DNA of 64,000 bases, taken from contig NZ_MWMO01000004.1 in the NCBI RefSeq assembly GCF_002556635.1, positions 62,001-126,000 of the forward strand. Direction: 5' to 3'. Numbering within the stretch: the first letter of the stretch is position 1; each line of letters starts with the position of its first letter. This DNA comes from Novosphingobium sp. PC22D. GTDB lineage: Bacteria; Pseudomonadota; Alphaproteobacteria; Sphingomonadales; Sphingomonadaceae. Position numbers and translations under genes: made by a program. The notes beneath the pieces were generated by a model. The model had not been told where the DNA came from. It did not search any database and saw nothing but the letters and a program-made list of their open reading frames with translations. Below are positions 51,001-60,858 of the stretch, piece after piece.

Positions 51001-51657
51001 TCAAAGCAGCCGGGGGCTGGCATCGGCCGCGTCCCCGCCTGCCGGCTTCGCGCTCGCCGGATCGCCCGCCCAGCGCTCCTCGGTGCGCTCGACGTCGAGC
51101 GGGCGATCGCACGGGACGCATAAAGCCAGAGCCTCGTCCGCCGTTCCGTCGGTCCACAAGGACCATTGCTCACGGCCGAGGATCACGGGCATGCGATCGT
51201 GGGCCGCGACCATCTGCGTGCAGGAATCGGTCATCACCATGGTGTAGGCGTCGCCCCATTCCTCGGTCGGCCGCCAGAGTCCGGCGACGGCGAACGTCTC
51301 TTCCGCCGCGAGCGCGTACCAGGTGCGCGTCATCTGGCCGCGCTTGCCCTCGGCCTCGGCCCACCGGCTGACCGGGATGAGGCAGCGGCGCGCCTTGAAG
51401 CTCGGCAGCCAGAAGCCGGTGAGCAGCTTGTCCTCGCGCGCGTTGGTAACGGGCTTGGGCTTCAGCGGCTGTCCCTGCCTGCCCTTCAGCACCAGCGGAA
51501 AGCCCCAGGTCATCGCCCGCGCCCGGCCCTCGGCAACGACGAGGCCGGAATAGCCGGGATAGATCTCTTCCCCGAAGTTGGCGCCGCGTTCGGGCAGCAC
51601 ATCGAAGAGACGCGCGACCTCGTCGATACCCTTCGTCATGCGGTAGAGGTTACACAC
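51001..51657 (-). CDS. SOS response-associated peptidase (YedK/HMCES)
   Basis: A 218-residue SRAP-domain protein that crosslinks to abasic sites in single-stranded DNA. The catalytic Cys is residue 2 (MCNLYRMTKG, with GTG at 51657 as the initiator). NAREDKLLTGFWLPSFKARR and CLIPVSRWAEAEGKRG carry the Asn/Glu segments, and AAHDRMPVIL the conserved His. The stop of ubiA shares its last base with this GTG (TAGTG), which fixes the start. The long frame upstream is a shadow of ubiA. Confidence 0.92.
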   Translation of the reverse strand: MCNLYRMTKGIDEVARLFDVLPERGANFGEEIYPGYSGLVVAEGRARAMTWGFPLVLKGRQGQPLKPKPVTNAREDKLLTGFWLPSFKARRCLIPVSRWAEAEGKRGQMTRTWYALAAEETFAVAGLWRPTEEWGDAYTMVMTDSCTQMVAAHDRMPVILGREQWSLWTDGTADEALALCVPCDRPLDVERTEERWAGDPASAKPAGGDAADASPRLL

Positions 51658-52586
51658 TAGGCATTGCCGACGACCCAGCAGGCCAGCGCCATCAGCACCC
51701 CGGCAAATCGGTTCGAGCGGAACCGGTCGAGCGCGCTGGCGCCGTCCGCGACATCGAGCATCACGACTTGCGCCGCGAGGTGCAGCGCCATCGGCACCAG
51801 TGCGGCGAGCGCCAGCCAGTCGCCGCGCGCGAGCCAGAACGCGAGGCCCCAAAAGGCGACGGCAGCGGTGTAGAACGCCGCGATGCCCGGCCGCACCCGC
51901 TTGCCGAGGCGCAGTGCAGACGAGCGGATGCCGACGAGCGCGTCGTCCTCGCGATCCTGCAGCGCGTAGATCGTGTCGTAGCCCACCACCCAGGCGATGC
52001 AGCCGGCGTAGAGCGCCGCCAGCGTGGCGAGGCCGTCGCCGCGCACCTCGATCCAGCCGACCAGCGCCCCCCAACTGAACACCAGTCCGAGCCAGGCCTG
52101 CGGCCACCAGGTGATGCGCTTCATGAAGGGATAGGCGGCGACCGGCAGGATCGCGCCGATCGCGACGATCTGCGCGGGCAAGCGCAATTGCAGCAGCACG
52201 ACGAGGCCGACCGCGCACAGCGCCCCGAGCCAGAGCCACGCCGCCTTTGCGCTCACCGCCCCGCTCGCGACCGGACGCGCGGCGGTGCGCGCCACCTGCC
52301 GGTCGAGATCGGCGTCGACGATGTCGTTGTAGACGCAGCCGGCGCCGCGCATCGCGATGGCGCCCACCAGCAGCCAGACGATCAGCGCCCAGCGCGCTTC
52401 GCCGCCCGCGAGCAGCACGGCCCAGGCACAGGGCCAGAACAGCAGCCACCAGCCGATCGGCCGGTCGAAGCGGGCAAGCTGGGCATAGGCGCGCGGGCCG
52501 GGCGGCAACAGCGCGACGAGGCCTCGGTGCTGGCTGTCTGGCACGATCTCGCGCGCGGGGCCGGGTTCGGAAAGCGGGGCGTTCAC
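51657..52586 (-). CDS. ubiA: 4-hydroxybenzoate octaprenyltransferase
   Basis: A 309-residue membrane prenyltransferase of ubiquinone synthesis with about eight membrane segments. The two Asp-rich motifs that bind Mg2+-prenyl diphosphate are present: GCVYNDIVDADLDRQVARTA (about 82-101) and VGYDTIYALQDREDDALVG (about 200). It is coupled to the YedK-like gene by one base. Both genes are divergent from the M20 peptidase gene. Confidence 0.95.
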   Translation of the reverse strand: MNAPLSEPGPAREIVPDSQHRGLVALLPPGPRAYAQLARFDRPIGWWLLFWPCAWAVLLAGGEARWALIVWLLVGAIAMRGAGCVYNDIVDADLDRQVARTAARPVASGAVSAKAAWLWLGALCAVGLVVLLQLRLPAQIVAIGAILPVAAYPFMKRITWWPQAWLGLVFSWGALVGWIEVRGDGLATLAALYAGCIAWVVGYDTIYALQDREDDALVGIRSSALRLGKRVRPGIAAFYTAAVAFWGLAFWLARGDWLALAALVPMALHLAAQVVMLDVADGASALDRFRSNRFAGVLMALACWVVGNA

Positions 52587-52701
52587 TCATCCGGCCTAGC
52601 CGAGTTGTCCGCCGCTGTCATGCTGCGGCGACGCGCGGGCATTGCGCTTGTTGCCGCTTCGCGCAAGAAAGGCGCATCGCTCGCTCTTCCAAGGATGCTC
52701 C

Positions 52702-54090
52702 ATGACCCTCGCGAAAGTCGTTGTCCCCGCCCTGCTGGCGTTCGCCGCCGTTCCCGCCCACGCCGCCGACGAGCCGAGCACGAAAGCGGGCAAGGATGCG
52801 CTCGCGATCCTCAAGGAGGCGGTCGAGGTGCCGACCGTCGCCGGGCGCGGCAAGGTCCCCGAACTGGCGCGGAAGCTCAAGGCGCGCTTCCTCGCCGCCG
52901 GTTATGCGGAGGACGACGTCACTTTCACGCCACTGGGCGAGACGGGCTATCTCACCGCGCGCTATCCGGGCAAGGACGGCAAGGCCAAGCCGCTGGTGAT
53001 CATCGCCCATATGGACGTGGTCGAGGCCAAGCCCGATGACTGGGAGCGCGATCCCTTCACCGCGGTGATCGAGGACGGCTACCTCTTCGGTCGCGGCGCG
53101 ATCGACAACAAGGGCGACCTCGCGATCGCGATGGCCGCGATGTTCGACCTCAAGCGCCAGGGCTGGGTGCCTTCGCGCGACGTGATCCTCGCCTTCTCGG
53201 GCGACGAGGAAACGCAGATGGCCACGACCAAGGCTATGGCGAAAGCGCTTTCGAATGCCGAACTGGTGCTCAACGTCGATTCGGGCGGCGGCGTGCTCAC
53301 CAGCGAGGGCAAGCCGATGTTCTACGGCGTGCAGGCGGGCGAGAAGACCTATACCGACTACGTTCTGACGCTGACCGATCCGGGCGGGCACTCGAGCCGG
53401 CCGGGCAAGGTCAACATCATCGCCGAGATGGGCGCCGCGCTAGACCGGATCTGGCAGTACAAGTTCGAACCGATGCTGAGCCCGCTGACCAAGGCCTATC
53501 TCGAGGGCAGCGCGCCGCAGGCGCCCGCCGAGCTTGGCGCGGCGATGCGCGCCTTCGTCGCCGATCCGGCCGATGCCGAGGCCGCCGCCGTGCTGTCGGA
53601 CGAGCCGAGCTGGATCGGCGTGATCCGCACGACCTGCATTCCGACGATGATCGACGGCGGCCATGCCCGCAACGCACAGCCGCAGTCGGTCGAGGCCAAC
53701 GTCAACTGCCGCATCTTCCCCGGCCAGACCCGCGAGGGCATCGAGGCGCGGCTGCAGGAAATCGTCGCCGACGATCGTATCCAGTTCGCGTTCCGCGACA
53801 ATGGCACGCTCGAATCGATCGAGACACCGCTCGATCCCAAGGTCATGGCGGCGGTGAAGACGGCGGTCGAGGAGCGTGCGCCGGGCACCGCGATCGTGCC
53901 CAACATGAGCGCGGGCGCGACCGATTCGATGCATTTCCGCGCGCAGGGCATTCCCGCCTTCGGCGTCTCGCCGGTGTTCATGCGCTCGGACGACGAATTC
54001 GCCCACGGCCTCAACGAACGCATTCCGCTCGACACGCTCGACCCGGGAGTGAAACAGATGGAAACCCTGCTCAAGACGCTCGCGAAGTAG
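52702..54090 (+). CDS. M20 family metallopeptidase, exported
   Basis: A 462-residue dizinc peptidase/deacylase with a Sec signal peptide (MTLAKVVVPALLAFAAVPAH). Metal and catalytic residues are in LVIIAHMDVVEAKPDDWERD (His, Asp), GRGAIDNKGDLAI (bridging Asp), FSGDEETQM (Glu pair) and AHGLNERI near the C-terminus (His). GGHSSRPGKVNIIAEM marks the lid dimerisation domain. It probably cleaves small peptides or N-acyl amino acids in the periplasm. Confidence 0.9.
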   Translation: MTLAKVVVPALLAFAAVPAHAADEPSTKAGKDALAILKEAVEVPTVAGRGKVPELARKLKARFLAAGYAEDDVTFTPLGETGYLTARYPGKDGKAKPLVIIAHMDVVEAKPDDWERDPFTAVIEDGYLFGRGAIDNKGDLAIAMAAMFDLKRQGWVPSRDVILAFSGDEETQMATTKAMAKALSNAELVLNVDSGGGVLTSEGKPMFYGVQAGEKTYTDYVLTLTDPGGHSSRPGKVNIIAEMGAALDRIWQYKFEPMLSPLTKAYLEGSAPQAPAELGAAMRAFVADPADAEAAAVLSDEPSWIGVIRTTCIPTMIDGGHARNAQPQSVEANVNCRIFPGQTREGIEARLQEIVADDRIQFAFRDNGTLESIETPLDPKVMAAVKTAVEERAPGTAIVPNMSAGATDSMHFRAQGIPAFGVSPVFMRSDDEFAHGLNERIPLDTLDPGVKQMETLLKTLAK

Positions 54091-54103
54091 GGCAAGGCGA
54101 GGC

Positions 54104-54847
54104 TTGGTCGCGACACCCGCCTGGCCGCCGCGTAGCGCCCCACGCCTGTTCGTGTCCGAGCCGCTGGTCGAAGGCGGCGAGATCGCGATCGGCGAAGGCC
54201 AGGCGCACTACCTCGCCAGGGTGATGCGCGTGGCCGAGGGCGACGCGGTGATCCTGTGCGATGACGAGACCGGCGAATGGGCCGCGCAGGTCCGTGCCGT
54301 CGCCAGGCGCGAGGTCCTGCTGGTGCTGCGCGAACGGCTGCGACCGCGCGAGCAGGTGCCCGACTTCTGGCTCTGCGCGGCGCTGCTGAAGAAGCCGAAC
54401 TTCGACCTCGTGCTCGAGAAGGCGACCGAACTGGGCGTGCGGCGCATCCAGCCGCTGGTGACGCGCCGCTGCGTCGCGGACAAGCTCAACGCCGATCGCG
54501 CGCGAACGATCGTGACCGAGGCGGCCGAGCAATGCGCGCGCACCGCGCTGCCCGAACTCGCCGAACCGCTCGGGCTCGAGGCGCTACTGCGCGATTGGCC
54601 CGCTGAGCGCGCGCTATACTTCGCCGACGAGCTGGGCGGCGAGCCCGCCGTAGGCGCCTTCGCGCGGCACGCGGGGCCCGCCGCGCTGCTCGTCGGCCCC
54701 GAAGGCGGCTTCGACGAGGCCGAACGCGCCGCGGTCCGCGCCCATGATGCCGCCGTCGGCATTTCGCTCGGCCCGCGCATCCTGCGCGGCGAAACCGCCG
54801 CCATAGCCGGATGCGGCCTGTGGATGGGCACCGTCGGCGACTGGTGA
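54104..54847 (+). CDS. rsmE: 16S rRNA m3U1498 methyltransferase
   Basis: A 247-residue SPOUT-class methyltransferase that modifies U1498 of 16S rRNA. RLFVSEPL and HYLARVMRVAEGD form the N-terminal PUA-like domain. Residues AALLKKPNFDLVLEKATELG and LLVGPEGGFDEAERAAV, with LGPRILRGETAAIAG, form the knotted SAM site. The start is TTG at 54104, preceded by GGCGAGG. It follows the M20 peptidase stop by 13 bp. Confidence 0.95.
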   Translation: MVATPAWPPRSAPRLFVSEPLVEGGEIAIGEGQAHYLARVMRVAEGDAVILCDDETGEWAAQVRAVARREVLLVLRERLRPREQVPDFWLCAALLKKPNFDLVLEKATELGVRRIQPLVTRRCVADKLNADRARTIVTEAAEQCARTALPELAEPLGLEALLRDWPAERALYFADELGGEPAVGAFARHAGPAALLVGPEGGFDEAERAAVRAHDAAVGISLGPRILRGETAAIAGCGLWMGTVGDW

Positions 54848-54901
54848 TCAAACCGAACAAAACGCTGGCGTAACCGGCATGGCGCTCCTAATTCGGCGCG
54901 C

Positions 54902-56272
54902 ATGAGCACGCGCGAGGTGTCGGATCGGCTCGATCCGGAGATCGAATCGGTAACCCAGCTCGCTGAGCCCATGGCCGGCGGAGAGAAGCCGCGCGAGAAA
55001 TGGAGGATCGGCACCGAGCACGAGAAGCTCGTCTACGACCGTGCCGATCACCACGCCCCCTCCTACGACGAGCCCGGCGGCATCCACGACTTGCTCATGG
55101 CGCTGACCGAGTTCGGTTGGGAACCCGTCGAGGAGGGCGGCAAGGTCATCGCGATGAGGGGCGAGGACGGCACCGTCAGCCTCGAACCGGCGGGCCAGCT
55201 CGAACTCTCGGGCGCCCCGCTCGACAACCTGCACCAGACCTGCAACGAAACCGGCCGCCATCTGGCGCAGGTCAAGGCGATCGGCGACCGCACCGGCAAG
55301 GGCTTCCTCGGGCTCGGGATGTGGCCGGACAAGACCCGCGAAGAATTGCCGGTCATGCCCAAGGGCCGCTACGCGATCATGCTGCGCCACATGCCGCGCG
55401 TCGGCACGATGGGTCTCGACATGATGCTGCGCACCTGCACGATCCAGGTGAACCTCGACTATTCGAGCGAGGCGGACATGGCGCAGAAGTTCCGCGTCAG
55501 CCTCGCCCTCCAGCCGCTCGCCACCGCGCTCTTCGCCAATTCGCCCTTCACCGAGGGCAAGCCCAACGGCTTTCTTTCCTACCGCAGCCACATCTGGTCG
55601 GACACCGATCCGCACCGCACCGGGATGTTGCCCTTCGTCTTCGACGAGGGCTTCGGCTACGAGCGCTACGTCGACTACATGCTCGACGTGCCGATGTATT
55701 TCGTGTTCCGCGAGGGCCGCTACATCGACGCGGCGGGCCAGTCGTTCCGCGACTTCATCGCGGGCAAGCTCCCCGCGCTACCGGGCGAGCGTCCGCGCAT
55801 GAGCGACTGGACCGACCACCTTTCCACCGCCTTTCCCGAAGTGCGGCTGAAGTCGTTCCTCGAGATGCGCGGCGCCGACGGCGGCCCGTGGGGCCGGATC
55901 TGCGCGCTGCCCGCGCTGTGGGTGGGGCTGCTCTACGACCAGGGCGCGCTCGACGCCGCCTGGGATCTGGTGAAGGACTGGGACATGGAAGGCCGCGAGG
56001 CGCTGCGCAACGCCGTGCCGAAACTCGCGCTCGACGCGCCGGTGCCGGGCGGCGGCACGTTGCGCGACATCGCCGGCGAAGTGCTCGCCATCGCCCGCTC
56101 GGGCCTCGCCGCCCGCGACCGGACGGACGGCATGGGCAACAACGAGACGGGCTTCCTCGAACCGCTCGGCGAGATCGTGAAGAGCGGCAAGGTCCCCGCC
56201 CAGCGCCTGCTCGACAAGTTCCATGGCGAATGGGGCGGCGACATCGCGCGGGTCTACGAAGAAAGCTTCTGA
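54902..56272 (+). CDS. gshA: Glutamate-cysteine ligase
   Basis: A 456-residue enzyme for the first step of glutathione synthesis, of the plant/alphaproteobacterial type. WRIGTEHEKLVYDR (ATP/Glu site), SLEPAGQLELSGAPLDNLHQ and MLRTCTIQVNLDYSSEADM are typical, as is SPFTEGKPNGFLSYRSHIW. A glutathione synthetase gene is not in this window. It is 54 bp after rsmE and 105 bp before the stress-protein gene. Confidence 0.95.
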   Translation: MSTREVSDRLDPEIESVTQLAEPMAGGEKPREKWRIGTEHEKLVYDRADHHAPSYDEPGGIHDLLMALTEFGWEPVEEGGKVIAMRGEDGTVSLEPAGQLELSGAPLDNLHQTCNETGRHLAQVKAIGDRTGKGFLGLGMWPDKTREELPVMPKGRYAIMLRHMPRVGTMGLDMMLRTCTIQVNLDYSSEADMAQKFRVSLALQPLATALFANSPFTEGKPNGFLSYRSHIWSDTDPHRTGMLPFVFDEGFGYERYVDYMLDVPMYFVFREGRYIDAAGQSFRDFIAGKLPALPGERPRMSDWTDHLSTAFPEVRLKSFLEMRGADGGPWGRICALPALWVGLLYDQGALDAAWDLVKDWDMEGREALRNAVPKLALDAPVPGGGTLRDIAGEVLAIARSGLAARDRTDGMGNNETGFLEPLGEIVKSGKVPAQRLLDKFHGEWGGDIARVYEESF

Positions 56273-56377
56273 TCTCCGCGCCGGTCGCGCGGTCCTGGCG
56301 CCGGGCGGAGGCGGGCTGACAGGCGGTCCGCTTTGCCCCTATGCTGGCTCGCGCAAACCGAGGAGGTCACGCGAACG

Positions 56378-57202
56378 ATGCTCGATGCCAATGCCCCGAT
56401 CCTGATCGCAACCGATCTGAGCGCGCGCAGCGATCGCGCCGTCGATCGCGCCATCATGCTGGGCAGGCAGTCCGGCTGCCCCGTCAGAGTGGCGCACGTT
56501 CTCGATCCGGATGGCCACGAGACGATGGACCCGGAAGCGATCGAGGCCCGCGTCCGGCAAGTCCTTCCCGACGACGCCGGCGCGGTCGAGATCGCCCTAC
56601 TGCACGGATCGCCGCCCTCGGCGCTCGCCGCCGAGGCCGAGCGGATCGGTGCACGGCTGATCGTCGCCGGCGTGGCGCGATACAATCAGGTGACCGATTA
56701 TCTGCTCGGCACCGCGATCGACTATCTGCTGCGCAAGGCCTCCGTTCCCGTCCTCGTCGTCAAGCAGCGGCCGAAGGCGCCCTATCGCCGCATCCTGCTG
56801 CCGGTCGATCTGTCGGCGGCATCCAGACAGGCGCTACTGGTTGCCTGCGCGATGTTCCCGGACGCGCGGATCATCGCCGTTCATGCCTTCCACGTCGGCT
56901 ACGAGGGCCTGCGGGCGCCGAGCCATACGCTGGAGGAAACGCGCAGCGAAAACGAGGCCGAGCTTACCGCCTTCCTTGCATCCCCGGAACTGGCCGAGAT
57001 CAAGGGCCGCGTCGAAACGCGCGCGATGAAGGGCGGGACCGAGCAATGCGTCGCCGACGCCATCGACGAATACGGCCCTGATCTCGTCGTGCTCGGCACC
57101 CACGGTTCGGGCAGCCTTCGCCACCTGACGATCGGCAGCAAGGCCAACACCATGCTCTCCTGGATCGCCGTCGATACCATGGTTGTGCGCGCGGACGGCT
57201 GA
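56378..57202 (+). CDS. Universal stress protein, tandem UspA domains
   Basis: A 274-residue cytosolic protein made of two Usp repeats (about 5-140 and 145-274). The second ends with VLGTHGSGSLRHLTIGSKAN, the G-x2-G-x9-G-S/T type ATP site; the first has VAGVARYNQVTDYLLGTAID, which lacks the full glycine motif. The ATG at 56378 follows GAGGAGG. It probably supports survival under redox or respiratory stress; gshA just upstream fits that theme. Confidence 0.9.
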   Translation: MLDANAPILIATDLSARSDRAVDRAIMLGRQSGCPVRVAHVLDPDGHETMDPEAIEARVRQVLPDDAGAVEIALLHGSPPSALAAEAERIGARLIVAGVARYNQVTDYLLGTAIDYLLRKASVPVLVVKQRPKAPYRRILLPVDLSAASRQALLVACAMFPDARIIAVHAFHVGYEGLRAPSHTLEETRSENEAELTAFLASPELAEIKGRVETRAMKGGTEQCVADAIDEYGPDLVVLGTHGSGSLRHLTIGSKANTMLSWIAVDTMVVRADG

Positions 57203-57213
57203 CGCGCGGGACG

Positions 57214-58566
57214 CTACTCGGCCGGCTGCACCTCCGGCGAGCGCGGACGCAGGCGAGTGCCGACGATCGCGAAGGCGCGGGTAATCAAGGCATTCTCCGC
57301 CATCCAGCGGTGGTATTCGCGGTACTTGGGGTCTTCGCCGAGCAGATGCGCTTCCTCGGTCTTGGCGCGCCAGTAATAGATCGTGCTGATGACCGAGAGC
57401 ATCACCGTGTTGCGCACCATATCGGTGAGCGACCCGTTGGTGACGAGAAACGGCATCGACGAGCACCACCAGAACAGGTTCTTCGACAAGTAGGCCGGAT
57501 GCCGCGTGTAGCGGTAGGGACCGTTGGTCAGCACGCCGCGATAGGTGAGGTTCGAAAAGCGCAGGCCGAAGGCGAAGGTCGCCCAGGCGTAGACCGCGGT
57601 GAGGCACACCAGCAGCGCCGCCCAGACCCACAGCAGCGCGGTGTGGCCCTGCAGCCAGTAGCCCCAGCCCGCGGTGTTGACTTCGTAGGCGAGCACGTCG
57701 GCACGGCCCATCGTGCCCCACACGAACGGCGGATAGCACATCAGCGCCGCGACCCAGCCGGCGAGGAAGGGATTGCCGCTGCGGATATGCGCGTCGAGCG
57801 GGCGCAGCGTGCCGAGATAGCCGACCGTGCCGATCTGCACGTCGATGACGAAGAGCCCCGCGACGAGCACGTCGGCGAGCCGCACCGGGTCCATGCCGAT
57901 CGCGCCGAAATCGGCTTCGACCACTTGCGCGAAGCCGCCCGGCAGGATCGAGATCATGAAGGCGCCGAAGAACGCCTTGATCGCCCAGGCGCGCGCGTGC
58001 TTCTTGACCTGCCCGACATCCCAGGCCTCGCGCCCGATCAGCATCGCGCCGAAGTGCCAGGTGCTGTCGCGCGGCTCGATCATGTAGCGGTCGAGCCAGA
58101 GCACGTAGGGAATCGAAAGCGCGAAGACGATGGGCGCGGCGGCGCCGATCACTTCCATCGCGAACAGGTATTGCCCGTCCCAGTACCATCGACCCAGGCA
58201 GTAGAACGCACCGATGATGGCGAAGGTCGCCCACAAGCCGCCGAGCTTGGTGATCGAGACGTCGAGCGTGGCGCGCGCGGGACGGCGCAGCGACCAGTCG
58301 ATCCCGGTCGAGGGGCGCAAGTGCACCTTGTCGACGAGGACCGACCACAGCACCATCGGCGCGCCGGTGAAAAGCATCGTCGCCACCGAGGCATAGGGAC
58401 CGGACATGCGCGCGCGCGGACCGGGTATCGCCAGGGCGTCCGCGATCGCGGGCCAGTTGCGGCAGACCAGGACCCAGAACAGCAGCCCGGCCAGGCCGAC
58501 GAGACCCACCGCGACCGAGACGTCGCTCACGGGAGGCGCGGCGGTTTCGTGCTTGGCTTGGCTCAT
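57214..58566 (-). CDS. Isoprenylcysteine-carboxyl-methyltransferase-like membrane protein
   Basis: A 450-residue inner-membrane protein with about ten hydrophobic segments. The C-terminal ICMT/PEMT-like catalytic part is NGPYRYTRHPAYLSKNLFWW (about 365-384) and EEAHLLGEDPKYREYHRWM. Family members methylate prenylated or phospholipid substrates or reduce sterol double bonds. The first 250 residues have no family I recognise and make it about twice the size of bacterial ICMT-like proteins. The ATG at 58566 follows the stop-free extension from 58605. Substrate unknown. Confidence 0.75.
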   Translation of the reverse strand: MSQAKHETAAPPVSDVSVAVGLVGLAGLLFWVLVCRNWPAIADALAIPGPRARMSGPYASVATMLFTGAPMVLWSVLVDKVHLRPSTGIDWSLRRPARATLDVSITKLGGLWATFAIIGAFYCLGRWYWDGQYLFAMEVIGAAAPIVFALSIPYVLWLDRYMIEPRDSTWHFGAMLIGREAWDVGQVKKHARAWAIKAFFGAFMISILPGGFAQVVEADFGAIGMDPVRLADVLVAGLFVIDVQIGTVGYLGTLRPLDAHIRSGNPFLAGWVAALMCYPPFVWGTMGRADVLAYEVNTAGWGYWLQGHTALLWVWAALLVCLTAVYAWATFAFGLRFSNLTYRGVLTNGPYRYTRHPAYLSKNLFWWCSSMPFLVTNGSLTDMVRNTVMLSVISTIYYWRAKTEEAHLLGEDPKYREYHRWMAENALITRAFAIVGTRLRPRSPEVQPAE

Positions 58567-58669
58567 GATGCCCTCGCCTAGCGCGAAAAGGTTAAGCCGC
58601 GTCAAACATGTCCGGCCTGTCCCGGCGCGGGGCGGCGGGACAGGATCGGGTTAACGCGGGCGGGCCGGC

Positions 58670-60025
58670 TCAGCGGTAGGCGCTGATCCTGCCGCCGTCG
58701 TCGAGGATGTAGAGCGTCTCGTTGGCGACCACCGGCGCGAGCGAAACGGGGTCGTTAAGCTCGGTGAAGTTGGTCATGGTGCCGTTGGCGGGATCGGCCG
58801 AGGCGACCAGCCCCTGCGAATTCGCCACCCACAGGCGTCCGCCCGCGAGCACCGGCCCGACCCAGAAGATCCGGTCCTTCTTCTTCTTCGGCTTGCGGTA
58901 CTCGGCCAACTCGTTGAGCCAGCGCACCTTGCCGCTGCCGCGCTGGATCGCGAGGAACTGGGCATGATCGGTCAGCGTGAACACCCAGTCGCCCGCCACG
59001 ATCGGCGTCGAGATGCCCGCGAGGTTGAGTTCCCAGATACGCTGACCGGACACGAGTTCGTAAGCCGCCATGCGGCCGCCCTGGCCGAGCGCGTAGACCC
59101 GGCCGCGATCGATGATCGGGTCGGCATCGACGTCGGACAGGCTGCCGACCTCGGTCGAGATCGAGGTGCGCGCGAGTGCGTCGGACCAGAGTTGGCGGCC
59201 GTTCTCATAGCGATAGGCGACCAGTTCGCCCGAGGAATAGCCCGCGATCACGGTGCCCTGCCCCGCAGCCGGAGCGGCAACGCCGAACACGCCCGCCTGC
59301 TCCATCGAGGCCGATTCGGTCCACAGCGCCGAGCCGTCGGCCGCGTTGAGCGCGAAGATCTGGTTATCTTGGCTCATGACGTAGACCGAGTTGAAGGCGA
59401 CCGTCGGCGAGCCGCGCAGCGGGCCCGAGGGCTTGACCTTCCAGATCTCGCTACCGTCGCTCGCCTCGAGCGCGGCGACCTGGCCGATCCCGTTGGTCAC
59501 GTAGACCCGGCCGTTGTCGTAGCTGGCGCCGCCGCCGAACACCGAACTCGAACCATCGCCCGACACGCCCATGTCCTTCGACCAGAGCCTGGCACCGGTG
59601 CCGGCGTCGAAAGCGGTAACCATGCCCGCGGTGTCCATGACGAAGAGCTTGCCCTCGCCCACGACGGGCGAGGCGGCAAGCCGCCGCTTGTTGGACGAGC
59701 CTTCGACCTGGGCCGTCCAGATCCGCGTCGGCGAAGCGGACAGCGCGAGGTGGCCATAGCTCTTGCCGGCGTTGCCGCCCGCCTGGGCCCATTCCTCGTT
59801 GACGGTCGGCGGCGGCAGGATGACCGAGACGCCTTCGAGCATCGGATCGACCTGCGCGCCCGATTCGATCCGCGACAGGATCGGAATGCGCTCACCCACG
59901 GTCGGCGTCTTGGGGCCGTCCTTGCCGCCGAAGATCTTGCAGCCGGGCAAGGCCAGCACCATCGCCAGCACGAACAGCGTGGCTGCCCGGCGCGACGGAG
60001 CCTGGATCGTTTTACGGGAATTCAT
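58670..60025 (-). CDS. bamB: Outer membrane assembly lipoprotein BamB
   Basis: A 451-residue beta-propeller lipoprotein of the BAM complex that inserts outer-membrane beta-barrels. The lipobox is VLALPGCKIFGG (Cys about 29). Repeated PQQ-type blades are visible (for example GKLFVMDTAGMVTAFDAGTG, GRVYVTNGIGQVAALEASDG and NQIFALNAADGSALW). The ATG at 60025 starts the signal peptide. The YfgM-like gene lies 26 bp upstream, the usual BamB neighbour; der (engA), which often follows, is absent. Confidence 0.93.
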   Translation of the reverse strand: MNSRKTIQAPSRRAATLFVLAMVLALPGCKIFGGKDGPKTPTVGERIPILSRIESGAQVDPMLEGVSVILPPPTVNEEWAQAGGNAGKSYGHLALSASPTRIWTAQVEGSSNKRRLAASPVVGEGKLFVMDTAGMVTAFDAGTGARLWSKDMGVSGDGSSSVFGGGASYDNGRVYVTNGIGQVAALEASDGSEIWKVKPSGPLRGSPTVAFNSVYVMSQDNQIFALNAADGSALWTESASMEQAGVFGVAAPAAGQGTVIAGYSSGELVAYRYENGRQLWSDALARTSISTEVGSLSDVDADPIIDRGRVYALGQGGRMAAYELVSGQRIWELNLAGISTPIVAGDWVFTLTDHAQFLAIQRGSGKVRWLNELAEYRKPKKKKDRIFWVGPVLAGGRLWVANSQGLVASADPANGTMTNFTELNDPVSLAPVVANETLYILDDGGRISAYR

Positions 60026-60051
60026 TCGGCTTGTATCCTCACCTTCATGCA

Positions 60052-60858
60052 TCACTGCGCCGCGATCGGGGCGCCCGCGATGCTTTCTTGCCCGACGCCG
60101 CCGCTGCCATCGCCGCCCGGCCTGTTCTCGATCACGTCCTCGATCGCATCGACGCCGAGGACGCCGGCGATCTGCCGGGTGCGGCTGCGCAGCGAATCGG
60201 GCTGGCTTTCATCGCGCGCAATCTTGGCGAAAAGCGGGCCGGCGAGATCGCGCTTGTCGAGCTGGAGATAAGCGAACCCGGTCATCTCCCCGGCGACACC
60301 GAACCAGGGGTTGCCCGGCTGCGCCAGCGGCTTGAGCCGGTCGACGATCTCCTGCGGCTTCATCGTGTCGTAGGCCGCCGCGACTTCGCGAACCGTCGCG
60401 AGATCGCGCAGCGGCTGCGGCACCGACGCGTCGCCGGAAATTTCCTTGTAGAGACCGATCGCCTCGTCCTTGCGGCCCTGCTTGAGCGCGATTCCCGCGC
60501 GCATCAGCTTGGCCGACGCGGCGCTGCCGCCCTCCGCATCCTGGCCAAGTGCCGCGAGCTTGTCGTTCGCGGCATCGAAATTGCTGGCATCGACGTCGTC
60601 GAGCGCCTGGATGAAGGTTTCCGCGTTGCCGTCGCGGACGGACTTCTGGTGGTTGCTCCACCACAGATATCCGCCGAAACCGCCGAGACCGAGCACGACG
60701 ACGAGAATGACCGGAATGCCGAAGCGTTTGAAAAAGCCCTCGAACTGGTCCTGCCGCAACGCATCGTCGACTTCGCGCATGAACACGTCGTCCTGCGCCG
60801 CCTTGCGCTGGGCGGCCTTGTCGGCGGGAGCATTCTTGTCCGAGGGAGGCAGTGCCAA
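60052..60858 (-). CDS. YfgM-like membrane protein with TPR region
   Basis: A 268-residue bitopic protein: a cytosolic N-terminus (about 1-45), one membrane helix (IPVILVVVLGLGGFGGYLWW, about 48-67) and a periplasmic TPR-like helical region (about 80-235), as in YfgM/DUF2133-type ancillary factors of the SecYEG/BamB pathway. The start is TTG at 60858; no in-frame ATG fits upstream. It lies directly upstream of bamB, so a role in outer-membrane protein biogenesis is likely. Confidence 0.88.
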   Translation of the reverse strand: MALPPSDKNAPADKAAQRKAAQDDVFMREVDDALRQDQFEGFFKRFGIPVILVVVLGLGGFGGYLWWSNHQKSVRDGNAETFIQALDDVDASNFDAANDKLAALGQDAEGGSAASAKLMRAGIALKQGRKDEAIGLYKEISGDASVPQPLRDLATVREVAAAYDTMKPQEIVDRLKPLAQPGNPWFGVAGEMTGFAYLQLDKRDLAGPLFAKIARDESQPDSLRSRTRQIAGVLGVDAIEDVIENRPGGDGSGGVGQESIAGAPIAAQ

